Assembly: GCA_001464495.1 (NCBI GenBank)
Contig: LNDZ01000024.1
Span: 1-64,000, forward strand
DNA length: 64,000 bases
From: Betaproteobacteria bacterium Ga0074130
GTDB lineage: Bacteria; Pseudomonadota; Gammaproteobacteria; Burkholderiales; Rhodocyclaceae
Reading direction: 5' to 3'
In this document: in pieces, positions 48,794 to 58,379 of the stretch
Layout of the letters: every line of letters begins with the position of its first letter
Numbering within the stretch: position 1 is the stretch's first letter
Program-made: the position numbers and the translations under genes
Notes under the pieces: model-generated
Told to the model about the DNA's origin: nothing
Databases searched by the model: none
What the model saw: the letters and a program-made list of their open reading frames with translations, nothing else

Positions 48794-50517
48794 ATACTCT
48801 CCCGAACTTGCTGGCTTTCATCACCCAACTGAATTGGGCGTAGCGGTGCATCCTGAGCCACACCGAGTGTACGCAATGCACCAGCCATCACCTTTGCAAA
48901 CACAGGTGCCGCCACATCGCCACCGTAATATTTGCCAGCGCTGGCCTCATCAATCATCACGGCAACTATCAAACGCGGATCGGATACAGGAGCAAAACCG
49001 ACAAATGACGACACATACTTATTTGCGTACACGCCACCTTCGATTTTGTGAGCAGTACCGGTCTTACCCGCAACCCGATACCCAGGGATCTGTGCCTTGG
49101 GTGCAGTTCCACCGGGCAGTACAGCCATTTCGAGCATGGCGCGTACCTCGCGCGCTGTCTGTGCTGAGAAGACCGTCTTGCCGCCAGTAACTGGCCCGCT
49201 GGCCTTAGTCAACATCAAGGGTGTGAGATCGCCATCACGCGCCAAAGCCATATAGGCATGTGCAAGCTGGATCAGGGTCACAGAAATCCCGTGACCGTAA
49301 GACATGGTTGCCTGCTCGATCGGCTTCCAGGTCTTAGCCGGACGCAAACGCCCTCCCGCCTCACCGGGGAAGCCCAGCTTGAGTGGTGTACCAAATCCGA
49401 GTGCATCGAACATCTGCCACATATCGTCGGGCGTCATCGCCAAGGCCATTTTGGCTGAGCCGACGTTGGATGATTTTTGGATGATCTGCGCTACAGTCAG
49501 AATGCCATGTGCGTGGGCATCCGAAATCGTGGCGGGCCCGATGGTCAGCTTGCCGGGTGCCGTCTGAATTGGCGTATCGAATCTGACTTTGCCTTTTTCC
49601 AACGCCAGTGCGGCAGTGAATGGCTTCATCGTCGAGCCCGGCTCGAAAGTATCGGTAAACACGCGATTGCGCAGTTGCCCGCCGGCCAGGTTAGTGCGGT
49701 TATTGGGGTTATAGGTTGGCAGATTACTTAGCGCCAGAATCTCTCCTGTCTTGGCATCAAGCACGACAACTGCACCTGCTTTAGCTCGATTTTCGGTGAC
49801 GCTCTGCTTCAGACTGGCATACGCCAGATATTGAATCTTGGCATCGAGCGAAAGCAGCACGTCCTTACCTTCAATTGGCGTCTTGATGTTTTCAATGTCT
49901 TCGACGATATTGCCGCGCCTATCCTTGATGACGCGACGACTGCCCGCCTGTCCGGCCAATTCACTGTTGAAAGCCAGCTCAATGCCCTCTTGCCCAACAT
50001 CATTTGCACCTGTAAAGCCAAGCACATGGGCAGGTACTTCGCCAGCGGGGTAGTAACGTCGGTATTCATTTTGTAGATGAATCCCCGGTAGCTTCATTGC
50101 CATGACACGTTCGGCCAGCTCTGGTGGAGTCTGCCGCTTAACAAAGACAAACCCTTTGTCCTCAGCCAGCTTGCGTGTCAAATCACGCACATCCATGTCT
50201 AACAACTGAGCCAACTTGCGTGCGTCAGCCGGTTGCAGGCGCGCATCCTCGGGGATGGCCCAGACCGATTTGACCGGGGTCGAGATCGCCATCACATCGC
50301 CATTGCGATCCATAATGCGACCACGTGTCGCTGCAACCTCAAGCACGCGCTCATAGCGCGACTCACCCTTGCTGATCAGGAACTCGTTGTTAAACGCCTG
50401 CAAGTAGAGCGAACGACCAATCAGCGTTGCCATCGCGCCAAGGAGCAGTATCAGTACTAGGCGCGCGCGCCATGGGGCTAGCTCATCCTTGAGTACCGGG
50501 CTCTTGATGAACTTCAT
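48790..50517 (-). CDS. ftsI: Septal peptidoglycan transpeptidase FtsI (PBP3)
   Basis: Class B penicillin-binding protein of 575 aa. One N-terminal membrane helix (LVLILLLGAMATLIGRSLYL), a pedestal domain, then the transpeptidase domain with STMK (active Ser, in EPGSTMKPF), SSN (QKSSNVGS) and KTGT (VAGKTGTAHK). I use the ATG at 50517, eight bases after AAAGGA, rather than the ATG two codons before it. Works with FtsW. Confidence 0.97.
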   Translation of the reverse strand: MKFIKSPVLKDELAPWRARLVLILLLGAMATLIGRSLYLQAFNNEFLISKGESRYERVLEVAATRGRIMDRNGDVMAISTPVKSVWAIPEDARLQPADARKLAQLLDMDVRDLTRKLAEDKGFVFVKRQTPPELAERVMAMKLPGIHLQNEYRRYYPAGEVPAHVLGFTGANDVGQEGIELAFNSELAGQAGSRRVIKDRRGNIVEDIENIKTPIEGKDVLLSLDAKIQYLAYASLKQSVTENRAKAGAVVVLDAKTGEILALSNLPTYNPNNRTNLAGGQLRNRVFTDTFEPGSTMKPFTAALALEKGKVRFDTPIQTAPGKLTIGPATISDAHAHGILTVAQIIQKSSNVGSAKMALAMTPDDMWQMFDALGFGTPLKLGFPGEAGGRLRPAKTWKPIEQATMSYGHGISVTLIQLAHAYMALARDGDLTPLMLTKASGPVTGGKTVFSAQTAREVRAMLEMAVLPGGTAPKAQIPGYRVAGKTGTAHKIEGGVYANKYVSSFVGFAPVSDPRLIVAVMIDEASAGKYYGGDVAAPVFAKVMAGALRTLGVAQDAPLRPIQLGDESQQVRESM

Positions 50518-50536
50518 GACCATAATCCTTTAACGG

Positions 50537-50803
50537 TCACGGCTGCGCCTCCAGCGAAATGATTTGTGCCGGCAAGGGCGTCTTCATTTGCAGGCGGTCA
50601 CGAGCGATTTTTTCAATCCGAGCATGGGCTGCCCAGGTGCTCTGCTCTAGCTGCAACTGCCCCCACTCAACATCCAGCGCACGCATGCGCTGCTGCTCCT
50701 TTTCGAGAGCAATAAAAAGCTTACGTCCGTGATGGTTGGCATTAACCGTCGCCAATGCACAAATCACCGCAGCAAGCAGAAGCATGAGGTTGAGCCTGGC
50801 CAT
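50537..50803 (-). CDS. ftsL: Cell division protein FtsL
   Basis: An 88-aa bitopic protein: membrane helix LMLLLAAVICALATVNANHH then a coiled-coil heptad region (EKEQQRMRALDVEWGQLQLEQ) ending with ARIEKIARDRLQMKTP, the LxxP-type conserved end. Scaffold for the FtsQLB complex. Lies two bases after rsmH and before ftsI. Confidence 0.95.
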   Translation of the reverse strand: MARLNLMLLLAAVICALATVNANHHGRKLFIALEKEQQRMRALDVEWGQLQLEQSTWAAHARIEKIARDRLQMKTPLPAQIISLEAQP

Positions 50804-50805
50804 GA

Positions 50806-51746
<941 letters not shown>

Positions 51747-51750
<4 letters not shown>

Positions 51751-52196
51751 AAAGAAAAGTCCTCAAAGCCCGGCGGCGGCTCTGTCGAAGAGTGCGCTTC
51801 TAAGGCAGCTTCGTGCTGGCGCTTCCAGCCAGCATCGCTCCACACCTCAAAATGTGAGCCCATACCAACCAGCCAGACTTGCTTCTCAAGGCTGGCCACG
51901 GTGCGCAGTTCTGGGGTAATCAGCAGACGGCCTGCGGCATCGAGCGTGACATCCAGGGCATTGCCAAGCAGAACGCGCTTTGTCGCAGCAGAACGAGGAT
52001 CAAAGCTAGGCGCAGCAAGAATCCGATCACGGATCGGCGCCCAAGCGTTTTCGGGATAGAGCAGGAGGCATTGATGCGGGTGGGCAGTCATGACTAGGCG
52101 ACCATCGGCCAATGCCGCCAAGGCATCGCGATGCCGAGCCGGGACGGCCATGCGTCCCTTCGCATCCAGACTGAGTGACGTTACCCCTTGGAACAT
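51747..52196 (-). CDS. mraZ: Transcriptional regulator MraZ
   Basis: A 149-aa protein with two AbrB-like swapped-hairpin halves: [23 protein letters not shown] and [26 protein letters not shown]. MraZ oligomers bind direct repeats in their own promoter and repress the dcw cluster. The second ATG (52196) gives the family start MFQG; the ATG just before it (52199) is equally open. Its predicted boxes lie at 52302-52326. Confidence 0.96.
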
Positions 52197-52301
52197 CATC
52201 CCTTACTCCACCCCTGTGTATTGCGTGGCAATCGCCAGCTGCCAACGACAGCTCACGGCTGGAGAAACAGCACCCTTTCAGTTTGCAAGGGCGCTTTTAT
52301 T

Positions 52302-52326
52302 TCCCACTTATTCCCACATTTCCCCA
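52302..52326 (-). promoter_or_regulatory. MraZ operator: three TGGGN boxes
   Basis: On minus, TGGGG-aaatg-TGGGA-ataag-TGGGA: three TGGG(A/G) boxes with exact 5-base spacers, the known form of MraZ-binding direct repeats. They start at the last base of the -10 box and cover the likely transcription start, about 105 bases before mraZ, so binding should block transcription. Confidence 0.9.
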
Positions 52327-52354
52327 CTTTAGAGCATGTTTTACGCCGGGTCAA
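52326..52354 (-). promoter_or_regulatory. Predicted mraZ / dcw promoter
   Basis: On minus, TTGACC (52349-52354), a 17-base spacer and TAAAGT (52326-52331). The near-consensus -35, ideal spacing and MraZ boxes right downstream make this the main dcw promoter. Confidence 0.8.
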
Positions 52355-52563
52355 TAGCAAAACGCCATTTTTCTTAGATAGGACAATGACTTAGAAGTCA
52401 AAGCGAAGCCCTTTTCAAGTAAAATTTTTCCTTGAAAATCAATGCTAGGGCGTGGTTTATAAAAGTGCTTTGTTAGAACTGGCAGCTGAACATTTGCTTC
52501 GCGCGGTTAAAGACTGGATTGCCACCGTATTTCAACAATCGCCTTACGTCATCCAGACGACAA

Positions 52564-52595
52564 AACGGCCACATTGCGTGGCCGTTCGATTTTTT
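52564..52595 (+). terminator. Rho-independent terminator
   Basis: AACGGCCAC-attgc-GTGGCCGTT is a perfect 9-bp stem, followed after CGA by six T's on plus. On minus the stem is followed by TTTTGTCG after pairing, so weaker use in that direction is possible. No known gene precedes it on plus within 130 bases, which is why a small RNA upstream is considered. Confidence 0.8.
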
Positions 52596-52618
52596 GCGCC
52601 GACTCGCGGCGCAGCATG

Positions 52619-52636
52619 CTTGACCTTCAGGTCAAG
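52619..52636. promoter_or_regulatory. 18-bp operator-like dyad
   Basis: CTTGACCT-TC-AGGTCAAG has 8-bp perfect arms and a 2-base centre, too tight for a good RNA loop, so a protein-binding site is as likely as a hairpin. The binding protein is unknown. Confidence 0.35.
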
Positions 52637-52710
52637 ACTTATACTGCTTCACGCAGATACAGGCGACCTGCAAACAGCACAACAATAGCGGCTACAAACA
52701 TGGCACTTCT

Positions 52711-52777
52711 CCAAAAAACCAGCCCATAAGTAGGGCTGCCTGTATCTATTTATACGCACCCCAACATGACAAAGCAA
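52711..52777 (-). promoter_or_regulatory. Promoter directly followed by a terminator-like hairpin
   Basis: On minus, TTGCTT (52772-52777), 17 bases, TATAAA (52749-52754); then, at about the predicted start site, CAGCCC-tacttat-GGGCTG (52719-52737) followed by G and six T's. A GGAG and ATG (52698-52700) come just after, opening a 22-codon Cys-rich hydrophobic ORF (to 52632) of doubtful reality. The hairpin could also be the distal terminator of rnpB. Confidence 0.4.
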
Positions 52778-52948
52778 GCAATTCAACTTCATTTGTTTTT
52801 ATAAACTTATCACCAGCATAAATAGCGCTTCAAGTATCCACTTATGAGTGAGTTTGGTCATAGAGATGCCCCATGCAGCAGCCCCATCTGGGGTGTCGGC
52901 GCACCGGAAATGGGGGGGGGGAATTAAGAGGCGAGTACGAAGAAAGGT

Positions 52949-53414
52949 GGAAGTTCGCCGATAAGCCGGGTTCTGTCGTGGACAGCCATTCCTCTGGGCC
53001 TGACGTTACCGCCAAGCTCTAGCAGCCTACCCGGGAGCGACGCGAGCAGCGCCATTACTCCCCTATTTGGCCTTGCCCCGAATGAGGTTTGCCATGCCGT
53101 CCGCCGTTACCGTGGACGCGGTGGGCTCTTACCCCGTCCATGTTTGCACATGGACGACACCTTGTCAGGTGCCACCATTTCACCCTTACCGACTTTACCC
53201 TCCCGCGAGGAAGAGCACCCTCCTCATCGGAGGGCGACTTTGCCGCCTTTCGGCGTCAAAGTCAGGCTGGCGGTATCTTTCTGTTGCACTATCTGTCGCC
53301 TTGGGCCATCTTGCGATGGCTTGCTGCGCCCGGCCGTTAGCCGGCATCCTGCTCTATGGGGCCCGGACTTTCCTCCATGAGCTTGCGCTCACAGCGACTG
53401 CCTAGCGAACTTCC
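52949..53414 (-). ncRNA. rnpB: RNase P RNA, bacterial class A
   Basis: Catalytic RNA of RNase P, which cuts the 5' leader from pre-tRNAs. The two ends pair as P1: GGAAGTTCGC (minus 5' end, 53405-53414) with GCGAACTTCC (3' end, 52949-52958). Conserved core: GGAGGAAAGTCCGGGC (minus, 53361-53376), AGAGGAATGGCTGTC near the 3' side and AGAACCCGGCTTAT (52961-52974) are the universal P4/CR I-V pieces. The length of about 466 bases is at the upper end for class A. Frames across it are incidental. The exact ends are set by the P1 pairing and may be off by a few bases. Confidence 0.95.
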
Positions 53415-53430
53415 GGGACGGATTGTACGG

Positions 53431-53865
53431 CTATTGTGCTGGCGCTGCCGAAGGTTTCTGGAGATCAGGTGACTGCACAAAACGAAGCTGCCCGCTTTTA
53501 TCCTCAAAAGCCCCAACTAGGGTGCCCGGTGCCGGTGGCTTTTCTTCAAACTGCTGAAGTTGGCAGCCTTCGGTTTCAGCGACGTACCACTTTTTCCCTT
53601 GACGAAGAATCCACGCGCCTTGAGCGCTGCGAAAGACTTCCATCTTGAAGTTGCTATCACCCGCCTTCTTGATGTGATGACGACGCATACAATCAGGCAT
53701 GCGCGACACCACCATAGCGAGTTCCCAGCCACTGCTCCAGAAGTAGGGCTTGTCACGCACCAACGTCAGGGAGTGGTCGCTCCCTTGAATCGGCATATTG
53801 GCAACATCGGAGGTCCCGCACCCGGCAAGCACGACACTCATGACAGCGGCAAGAATAAGGCGCAT
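53431..53865 (-). CDS. Predicted lipoprotein, function unknown
   Basis: A 144-aa protein with a lipoprotein signal (MRLILAAVMSVVLAGC; lipobox LAGC, Cys16). The mature part has two Cys (MPDCMRR, EGCQLQ), a WSSGWELAMVVSRMPDCMRRH region, and a Pro/Ala tail. AGGAG precedes the ATG. It stands between pyrC (9 bases upstream) and rnpB and may be co-transcribed with pyrC. I do not recognise the family. Confidence 0.8.
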   Translation of the reverse strand: MRLILAAVMSVVLAGCGTSDVANMPIQGSDHSLTLVRDKPYFWSSGWELAMVVSRMPDCMRRHHIKKAGDSNFKMEVFRSAQGAWILRQGKKWYVAETEGCQLQQFEEKPPAPGTLVGAFEDKSGQLRFVQSPDLQKPSAAPAQ

Positions 53866-53874
53866 CAGCGGCTC

Positions 53875-54912
53875 CTAGTCAGCAAGCGACCAAGCGACAC
53901 TTTCGCCGGCGCGGAAAGGGATCAGCGGGTCGGTTCCCAAATACGGCTGCGACGCAGGCACGGTCCAAGCCTGCTGCTGCAGGGTAATGGTATCGGCATT
54001 GCGCGGCAGCTTATAAAAATCGGGGCCATTGAAGCTTGCAAATGCTTCCAGCTTGTCGAGCTTGCCAGCAGCTGAAAAAGCCTCGGCATACAGTTCGATG
54101 CCGGCATTGGCGGTATAACAACCTGCACAGCCACAGGCCGCCTCTTTGGCGCTCTGCGCATGCGGTGCAGAGTCAGTACCCAGAAAGAACTTGCCGCTAT
54201 CCGACGTCGCTGCTGCCACCAGCGCAACACGATGCACTTCTCGCTTCAGTACTGGCAAGCAATAATTATGGGGACGGATTCCGCCTTGGAACAAGGCATT
54301 GCGGTTAAGCAGCAGATGATGGGCTGTAATCGTCGCGGCAATATTCTCATTCGCCGCTGCAACAAACTCGGCGGCATTTTTGGTGGTGATGTGTTCGAAT
54401 ACCACACGGAGAGCGGGGTGATCCTTGAGCAAGGGACTCATGATCGTGTCGATGAAGACCGCCTCACGGTCGAAAATATCGATCGCGGGGTCAGTCACCT
54501 CACCGTGCACCAGCAGCGGCACGCCCAGTTGCTCCATCCGCGCAATGGTGGATCGACATTTGTCGAGACTACTCACGCCCGCATCAGAATTGGTCGTGGC
54601 GCCGGCAGGATAAAGCTTAAGCCCATGCACGAAACCACTTGCCTTGACGCGGTCGATCTCATCTGGTGGTGTGTTATCAGTCAGATACAGCGTCATTAGC
54701 GGCTCGAATGTCGAGCCCGCCGGCAAGGCCGCCAGAATGCGTTCGCGATAGGCTGCTGCCATGGCAACGGTAGTCACCGGCGGCTTGAGATTCGGCATGA
54801 TGATGGCGCGACCGAAACGGCGCGCCGTATCAGGAAGGACCGCAGCCAATGCGGCACCATCGCGCACGTGCAGATGCCAGTCGTCGGGGCGGGTAATGGT
54901 TAGTGTTTGCAT
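53875..54912 (-). CDS. pyrC: Dihydroorotase
   Basis: Class II dihydroorotase of 345 aa (E. coli 348), closing carbamoyl-aspartate to dihydroorotate in pyrimidine synthesis. Metal-site motifs: [10 protein letters not shown] (HxH), [16 protein letters not shown] (carboxylated Lys), [22 protein letters not shown] and the catalytic Asp in [14 protein letters not shown]. Confidence 0.97.
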   Translation of the reverse strand: MQTLTITRPDDWHLHVRDGAALAAVLPDTARRFGRAIIMPNLKPPVTTVAMAAAYRERILAALPAGSTFEPLMTLYLTDNTPPDEIDRVKASGFVHGLKLYPAGATTNSDAGVSSLDKCRSTIARMEQLGVPLLVHGEVTDPAIDIFDREAVFIDTIMSPLLKDHPALRVVFEHITTKNAAEFVAAANENIAATITAHHLLLNRNALFQGGIRPHNYCLPVLKREVHRVALVAAATSDSGKFFLGTDSAPHAQSAKEAACGCAGCYTANAGIELYAEAFSAAGKLDKLEAFASFNGPDFYKLPRNADTITLQQQAWTVPASQPYLGTDPLIPFRAGESVAWSLAD

Positions 54913-54934
54913 AAGTTGATTATACCGTCCGTAA

Positions 54935-55810
54935 TTAGTCTTCCTTGAGCGCTAGGGCACGGGCATACAGGTCGTTCTTGCTCAGCCCTGTAATTTCTGC
55001 CGCCAGCTTGGCTGCCTGCTTGGTTGGGAGATCAGCCAGCAAGAGCTTAAGCACGCGCTCAGCATCTGCATCCATACCACTGCGTTCAGGTGGCGCCGAC
55101 ACAGCGAGGGCGAACTCACCACGCTCGCGATTCGGGTCGGCCTTGAGCCACGCCTCAGCCTCTGCGAGTGGCATGCGAGCCAGCTCTTCAAAACGCTTGG
55201 TCAACTCACGGCCGATGGCGATGATGCGTTGCGGCTCAAGTACAGTAGCAAGGTCGGCAACGGTTTCAACAATGCGATGTGGCGCCTCATAAAACACCAG
55301 ACTCGCGGGAACATCACGCAAACGCTCCAGCACACTGCGACGCGCGGCCGATTTGGGTGGCAGAAACCCAACAAACAGAAAGCGCGTATCCATGAAACCA
55401 GCGCTACTGAGCAGCGCTACTGCAGCACTCGCTCCAGGCAGAGGCACCACGCGGTAACCAGCCGCATGTGCGGCAGCAACGGCGCGCGCGCCCGGATCGG
55501 AAATACCTGGCGTTCCCGCATCGCTGATCAAGGCCACGCGCTTGCCCTCGGCCAGCATGCCCAAGAGCTTGTCACTCGCCTCATTTTCATTGTGCTCATG
55601 CAGTGCAAAGCAAGATGCAGTTACACCGTAATGGTCCAGCAAGGGGCGGCTGTGGCGGGTATCCTCACACGCAATGGCATCGGCCGCACGCAGGCAGGCC
55701 AAGGCGCGCAAACTGATATCGCCTAGATTTCCGAGCGGCGTGGCAACCACATACAATGCAGGAGCCACAAAATGTTCGGTGTAAGAATCTGAAATGGAAG
55801 ACACGCGCAT
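54935..55810 (-). CDS. rsmI: 16S rRNA (cytidine-1402-2'-O)-methyltransferase
   Basis: SAM-dependent tetrapyrrole-methylase-fold enzyme of about 291 aa. [64 protein letters not shown] and [12 protein letters not shown] are RsmI signatures. It modifies the same nucleotide as RsmH. Start at 55810 ([10 protein letters not shown]) leaves 56 bases to divergent yraN; an opening at 55873 would overlap it. Confidence 0.95.
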   Translation of the reverse strand: MRVSSISDSYTEHFVAPALYVVATPLGNLGDISLRALACLRAADAIACEDTRHSRPLLDHYGVTASCFALHEHNENEASDKLLGMLAEGKRVALISDAGTPGISDPGARAVAAAHAAGYRVVPLPGASAAVALLSSAGFMDTRFLFVGFLPPKSAARRSVLERLRDVPASLVFYEAPHRIVETVADLATVLEPQRIIAIGRELTKRFEELARMPLAEAEAWLKADPNRERGEFALAVSAPPERSGMDADAERVLKLLLADLPTKQAAKLAAEITGLSKNDLYARALALKED

Positions 55811-55866
55811 GTTCACAGGGTTGCAGGTATTCGCCATTGTCCCGTCTGCGGTCATTTGGGGCAAGC

Positions 55867-56226
55867 ATGGCAACTGATTCGGCGCAGCAAAAAACAGGCG
55901 CTGCCGCAGAATCGCTGGCGGCCGAGTACCTGACTGCTCGCGGATTACGCATCATTGAACGCAATTTCCGAGTACGCGGCGGCGAGATCGACCTGATCGC
56001 GAATGACAAAGGCACACTGGTCTTCGTTGAAGTGCGGCTGCGTAGCCGCAATGATTTTGGCGGTGCGGGTGCCAGCATTACCTTCACCAAGCAGCAGCGC
56101 ATTATTCTGGCGGCACGCCACTACCTGCAAATCCATGGCGAGCGCGACTGTCGCTTTGACTGTATTTTGCTGAATGGCCTGAATATCGACACGATTGAAT
56201 GGATCACCGGTGCGTTTTCTAGTTAG
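55867..56226 (+). CDS. yraN: YraN-family (UPF0102) endonuclease-like protein
   Basis: A 119-aa protein with the nuclease-like core RNFRVRGGEIDLIANDKGTLVFVEVRLRS (E-x-D...E-V-K/R pattern). Family members carry a restriction-endonuclease fold; function is unsettled. It is divergent from rsmI, as in many proteobacteria, and leads a run with the HIRAN, gmhA, BON and rfaE2 genes. Confidence 0.93.
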   Translation: MATDSAQQKTGAAAESLAAEYLTARGLRIIERNFRVRGGEIDLIANDKGTLVFVEVRLRSRNDFGGAGASITFTKQQRIILAARHYLQIHGERDCRFDCILLNGLNIDTIEWITGAFSS

Positions 56227-56575
56227 CCTGCTTCTGCTGCTCATCTGCACCAGCGCCCCGGCTCAGCAGATACGCATCTTGGTACAAAGCTCGCCGTTGG
56301 CGGGCTATCAATACCATGCGGGTAACGAGGTCTGGGACCAGCTTAAGGTTGGCCTGCCCCTCACCTTGGTCCGTGAGCCTGATAACACCCACGACCGCAA
56401 TGCCATCCGTGTCCTGTGGGGCACACACCAACTCGGCTACCTGCCGCGCGCCGAGAACCAGTCAATAGCGGCTGAACTTGATCGAGGCACGCGGGTCGAA
56501 GCGCGTATTGCACGATTACGTGAGGCGAAAAACCCATGGCAACGCGTCCTGATCGACGTATTCATCGGGATTTGA
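56210..56575 (+). CDS. Secreted stand-alone HIRAN-domain protein
   Basis: A 121-aa protein: signal peptide MRFLVSLLLLLICTSAPA, then a HIRAN domain (SSPLAGYQYHAGNEVWDQLKVG, LVREPDNTHDRNAIRVLW, LGYLPRAENQSIAAELDRG). HIRAN domains are known for binding 3' DNA ends in HLTF, so an exported one must do something else. Start GTG at 56210 overlaps yraN; TTG at 56195 is open too. Ends 79 bases before gmhA. Confidence 0.82.
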   Translation: MRFLVSLLLLLICTSAPAQQIRILVQSSPLAGYQYHAGNEVWDQLKVGLPLTLVREPDNTHDRNAIRVLWGTHQLGYLPRAENQSIAAELDRGTRVEARIARLREAKNPWQRVLIDVFIGI

Positions 56576-56636
56576 CCGCTTTCTCCAGAGAACACTAGCG
56601 CAAGCCTTCTCTAAAATCAGATAATTACAGTTTTGA

Positions 56637-57245
<609 letters not shown>

Positions 57246-57246
57246 T

Positions 57247-57891
57247 ATGCGCACACTTGCTACCCGACTGACCCCATGGCTACTCGTCGCCATCCTCGCC
57301 CCCTCACTGGCTGGCTGCTTCGGCGCAATTGCGGTGGGTGCAGGCGCCGGCACACTGATGCTCGCAGATCGACGCATCTCCGAAACCTATTTGGCCGATG
57401 AAGGTATCGAGATTCGCGCTGCCAATCGCATCCGCGAGCAATATGGCGACAAGGTGCATGTCAATGTCACCAGCTACAACCGGACCGTTCTGCTGACGGG
57501 TGAAGTTCCAGATGCGGCAACTAAGGAAGCCGTAGAGAAGCTGGTTTCATCCGTGAATGAAATCCGTCGCATGACCAACGAGCTGAGCATCTCCGGTAAC
57601 AGCAGCTTCTCTGCGCGCAGCAACGACACCTATCTGACTTCCAAAGTGAAGGCTCGTTTCCTTGATGCCGCACGCTTCCAGATCAATGTTGTCAAGGTGG
57701 TGACAGAAAATGGTGGCGTCTATCTGATGGGCTTGGTAACGCAAGCCGAAGCAGATGCGGCTGTTGAAATTGCCCGTACGACAGGCGGTGTACTGCGCGT
57801 CATCCGCGTGTTTGAAATCATCAGCGATGAACAGGCTCGCCAGATCGACAAGCAGCAGCCTCCGCGTCAAGAAAACCGGCCTGCTAAGTAA
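57247..57891 (+). CDS. BON-domain lipoprotein (DolP/YraP-like)
   Basis: A 214-aa outer-membrane lipoprotein. Lipobox LAGC near residue 25 follows a hydrophobic signal (PWLLVAILAPSLAGC). Two BON domains: about 45-115 (VNVTSYNRTVLLTGEVPDAATKE) and 125-195 (INVVKVVTENGGVYLMGLVTQAEAD). In E. coli DolP binds anionic lipids and supports outer-membrane integrity and BAM activity. The tail is Gln/Pro-rich. It shares the last base with the first of rfaE2. Confidence 0.9.
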   Translation: MRTLATRLTPWLLVAILAPSLAGCFGAIAVGAGAGTLMLADRRISETYLADEGIEIRAANRIREQYGDKVHVNVTSYNRTVLLTGEVPDAATKEAVEKLVSSVNEIRRMTNELSISGNSSFSARSNDTYLTSKVKARFLDAARFQINVVKVVTENGGVYLMGLVTQAEADAAVEIARTTGGVLRVIRVFEIISDEQARQIDKQQPPRQENRPAK

Positions 57892-58379
57892 TGAGTCTGC
57901 TGCCGCCGGTTTTTGAACGGAAAATTTGTGCGCCTGAGGATCTGGCCAAACAGGTTGCCGCGCTAACCGGGCCTGTTGTTTTCACCAATGGCTGCTTTGA
58001 CATCCTGCACCGTGGGCATGTCACCTATCTTGCCCAGGCGCGCGCACTCGGTGCCAGCCTGATTGTGGCTGCGAATACGGATGCGTCGGTAAAGCGCTTA
58101 GGCAAAGGCGACGACCGCCCTGTCAATGCACTAGCTGACCGCATGGCGCTGCTGGCTTCGCTAGAGTGCGTCAGTCTGGTCACCTGGTTTGATGAAGACA
58201 CCCCTTTGCAACGCATCCTCGATTGTCGACCGGATATCCTCGTGAAGGGTGGCGACTGGAGCGTAGACAAGATTGTCGGCGCTAGTGAAGTGAAGGGCTG
58301 GGGCGGTCAAGTCGTCTCCATCCCCTTCATTCACGAACGCTCCACCACGGCCCTACTGCAGAAAATCCGTAGCCTTTAA
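57891..58379 (+). CDS. rfaE2: D-glycero-beta-D-manno-heptose 1-phosphate adenylyltransferase
   Basis: A 162-aa nucleotidyltransferase, corresponding to the C-terminal half of E. coli HldE. FTNGCFDILHRGHVTYL holds the HxGH motif; KGGDWSVDKIVGA and the ISTT-like ERSTTALLQKI end are family marks. As a separate gene it shows the split form; the kinase half (rfaE1/hldA) is elsewhere. It ends in a four-base tail-to-tail overlap with the TAXI gene. Confidence 0.93.
   Translation: MSLLPPVFERKICAPEDLAKQVAALTGPVVFTNGCFDILHRGHVTYLAQARALGASLIVAANTDASVKRLGKGDDRPVNALADRMALLASLECVSLVTWFDEDTPLQRILDCRPDILVKGGDWSVDKIVGASEVKGWGGQVVSIPFIHERSTTALLQKIRSL

Larger units (their letters stand above)
52355..52948. other. 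Long gene-poor stretch between mraZ promoter and rnpB
   Basis: About 590 bases without a convincing gene, AT-rich in places (52740-52860). It holds a plus-strand terminator (52564-52595), an 8-bp dyad CTTGACCT-TC-AGGTCAAG (52619-52636), a GCGCCG/CGGCGC stem (52596-52612), a minus-strand terminator-like hairpin with a promoter just before it (52711-52777) and a run of ten G (52912-52921). A plus-strand promoter-like TTGAAA...TTTATA (about 52431-52460) ahead of the 52564 terminator could give a small RNA of some 130 bases. A 78-aa frame at 52452-52688 spans the terminator and looks like chance. Confidence 0.4.

Noticed and set aside
52452-52688. 78-aa open frame between mraZ and rnpB
   Set aside because: Runs through a strong intrinsic terminator and several dyads, no ribosome site, no family resemblance.
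53067-53405. Open frames of 78-112 aa over the RNase P RNA gene
   Set aside because: The region is a structural RNA with all conserved core pieces; the frames are incidental.
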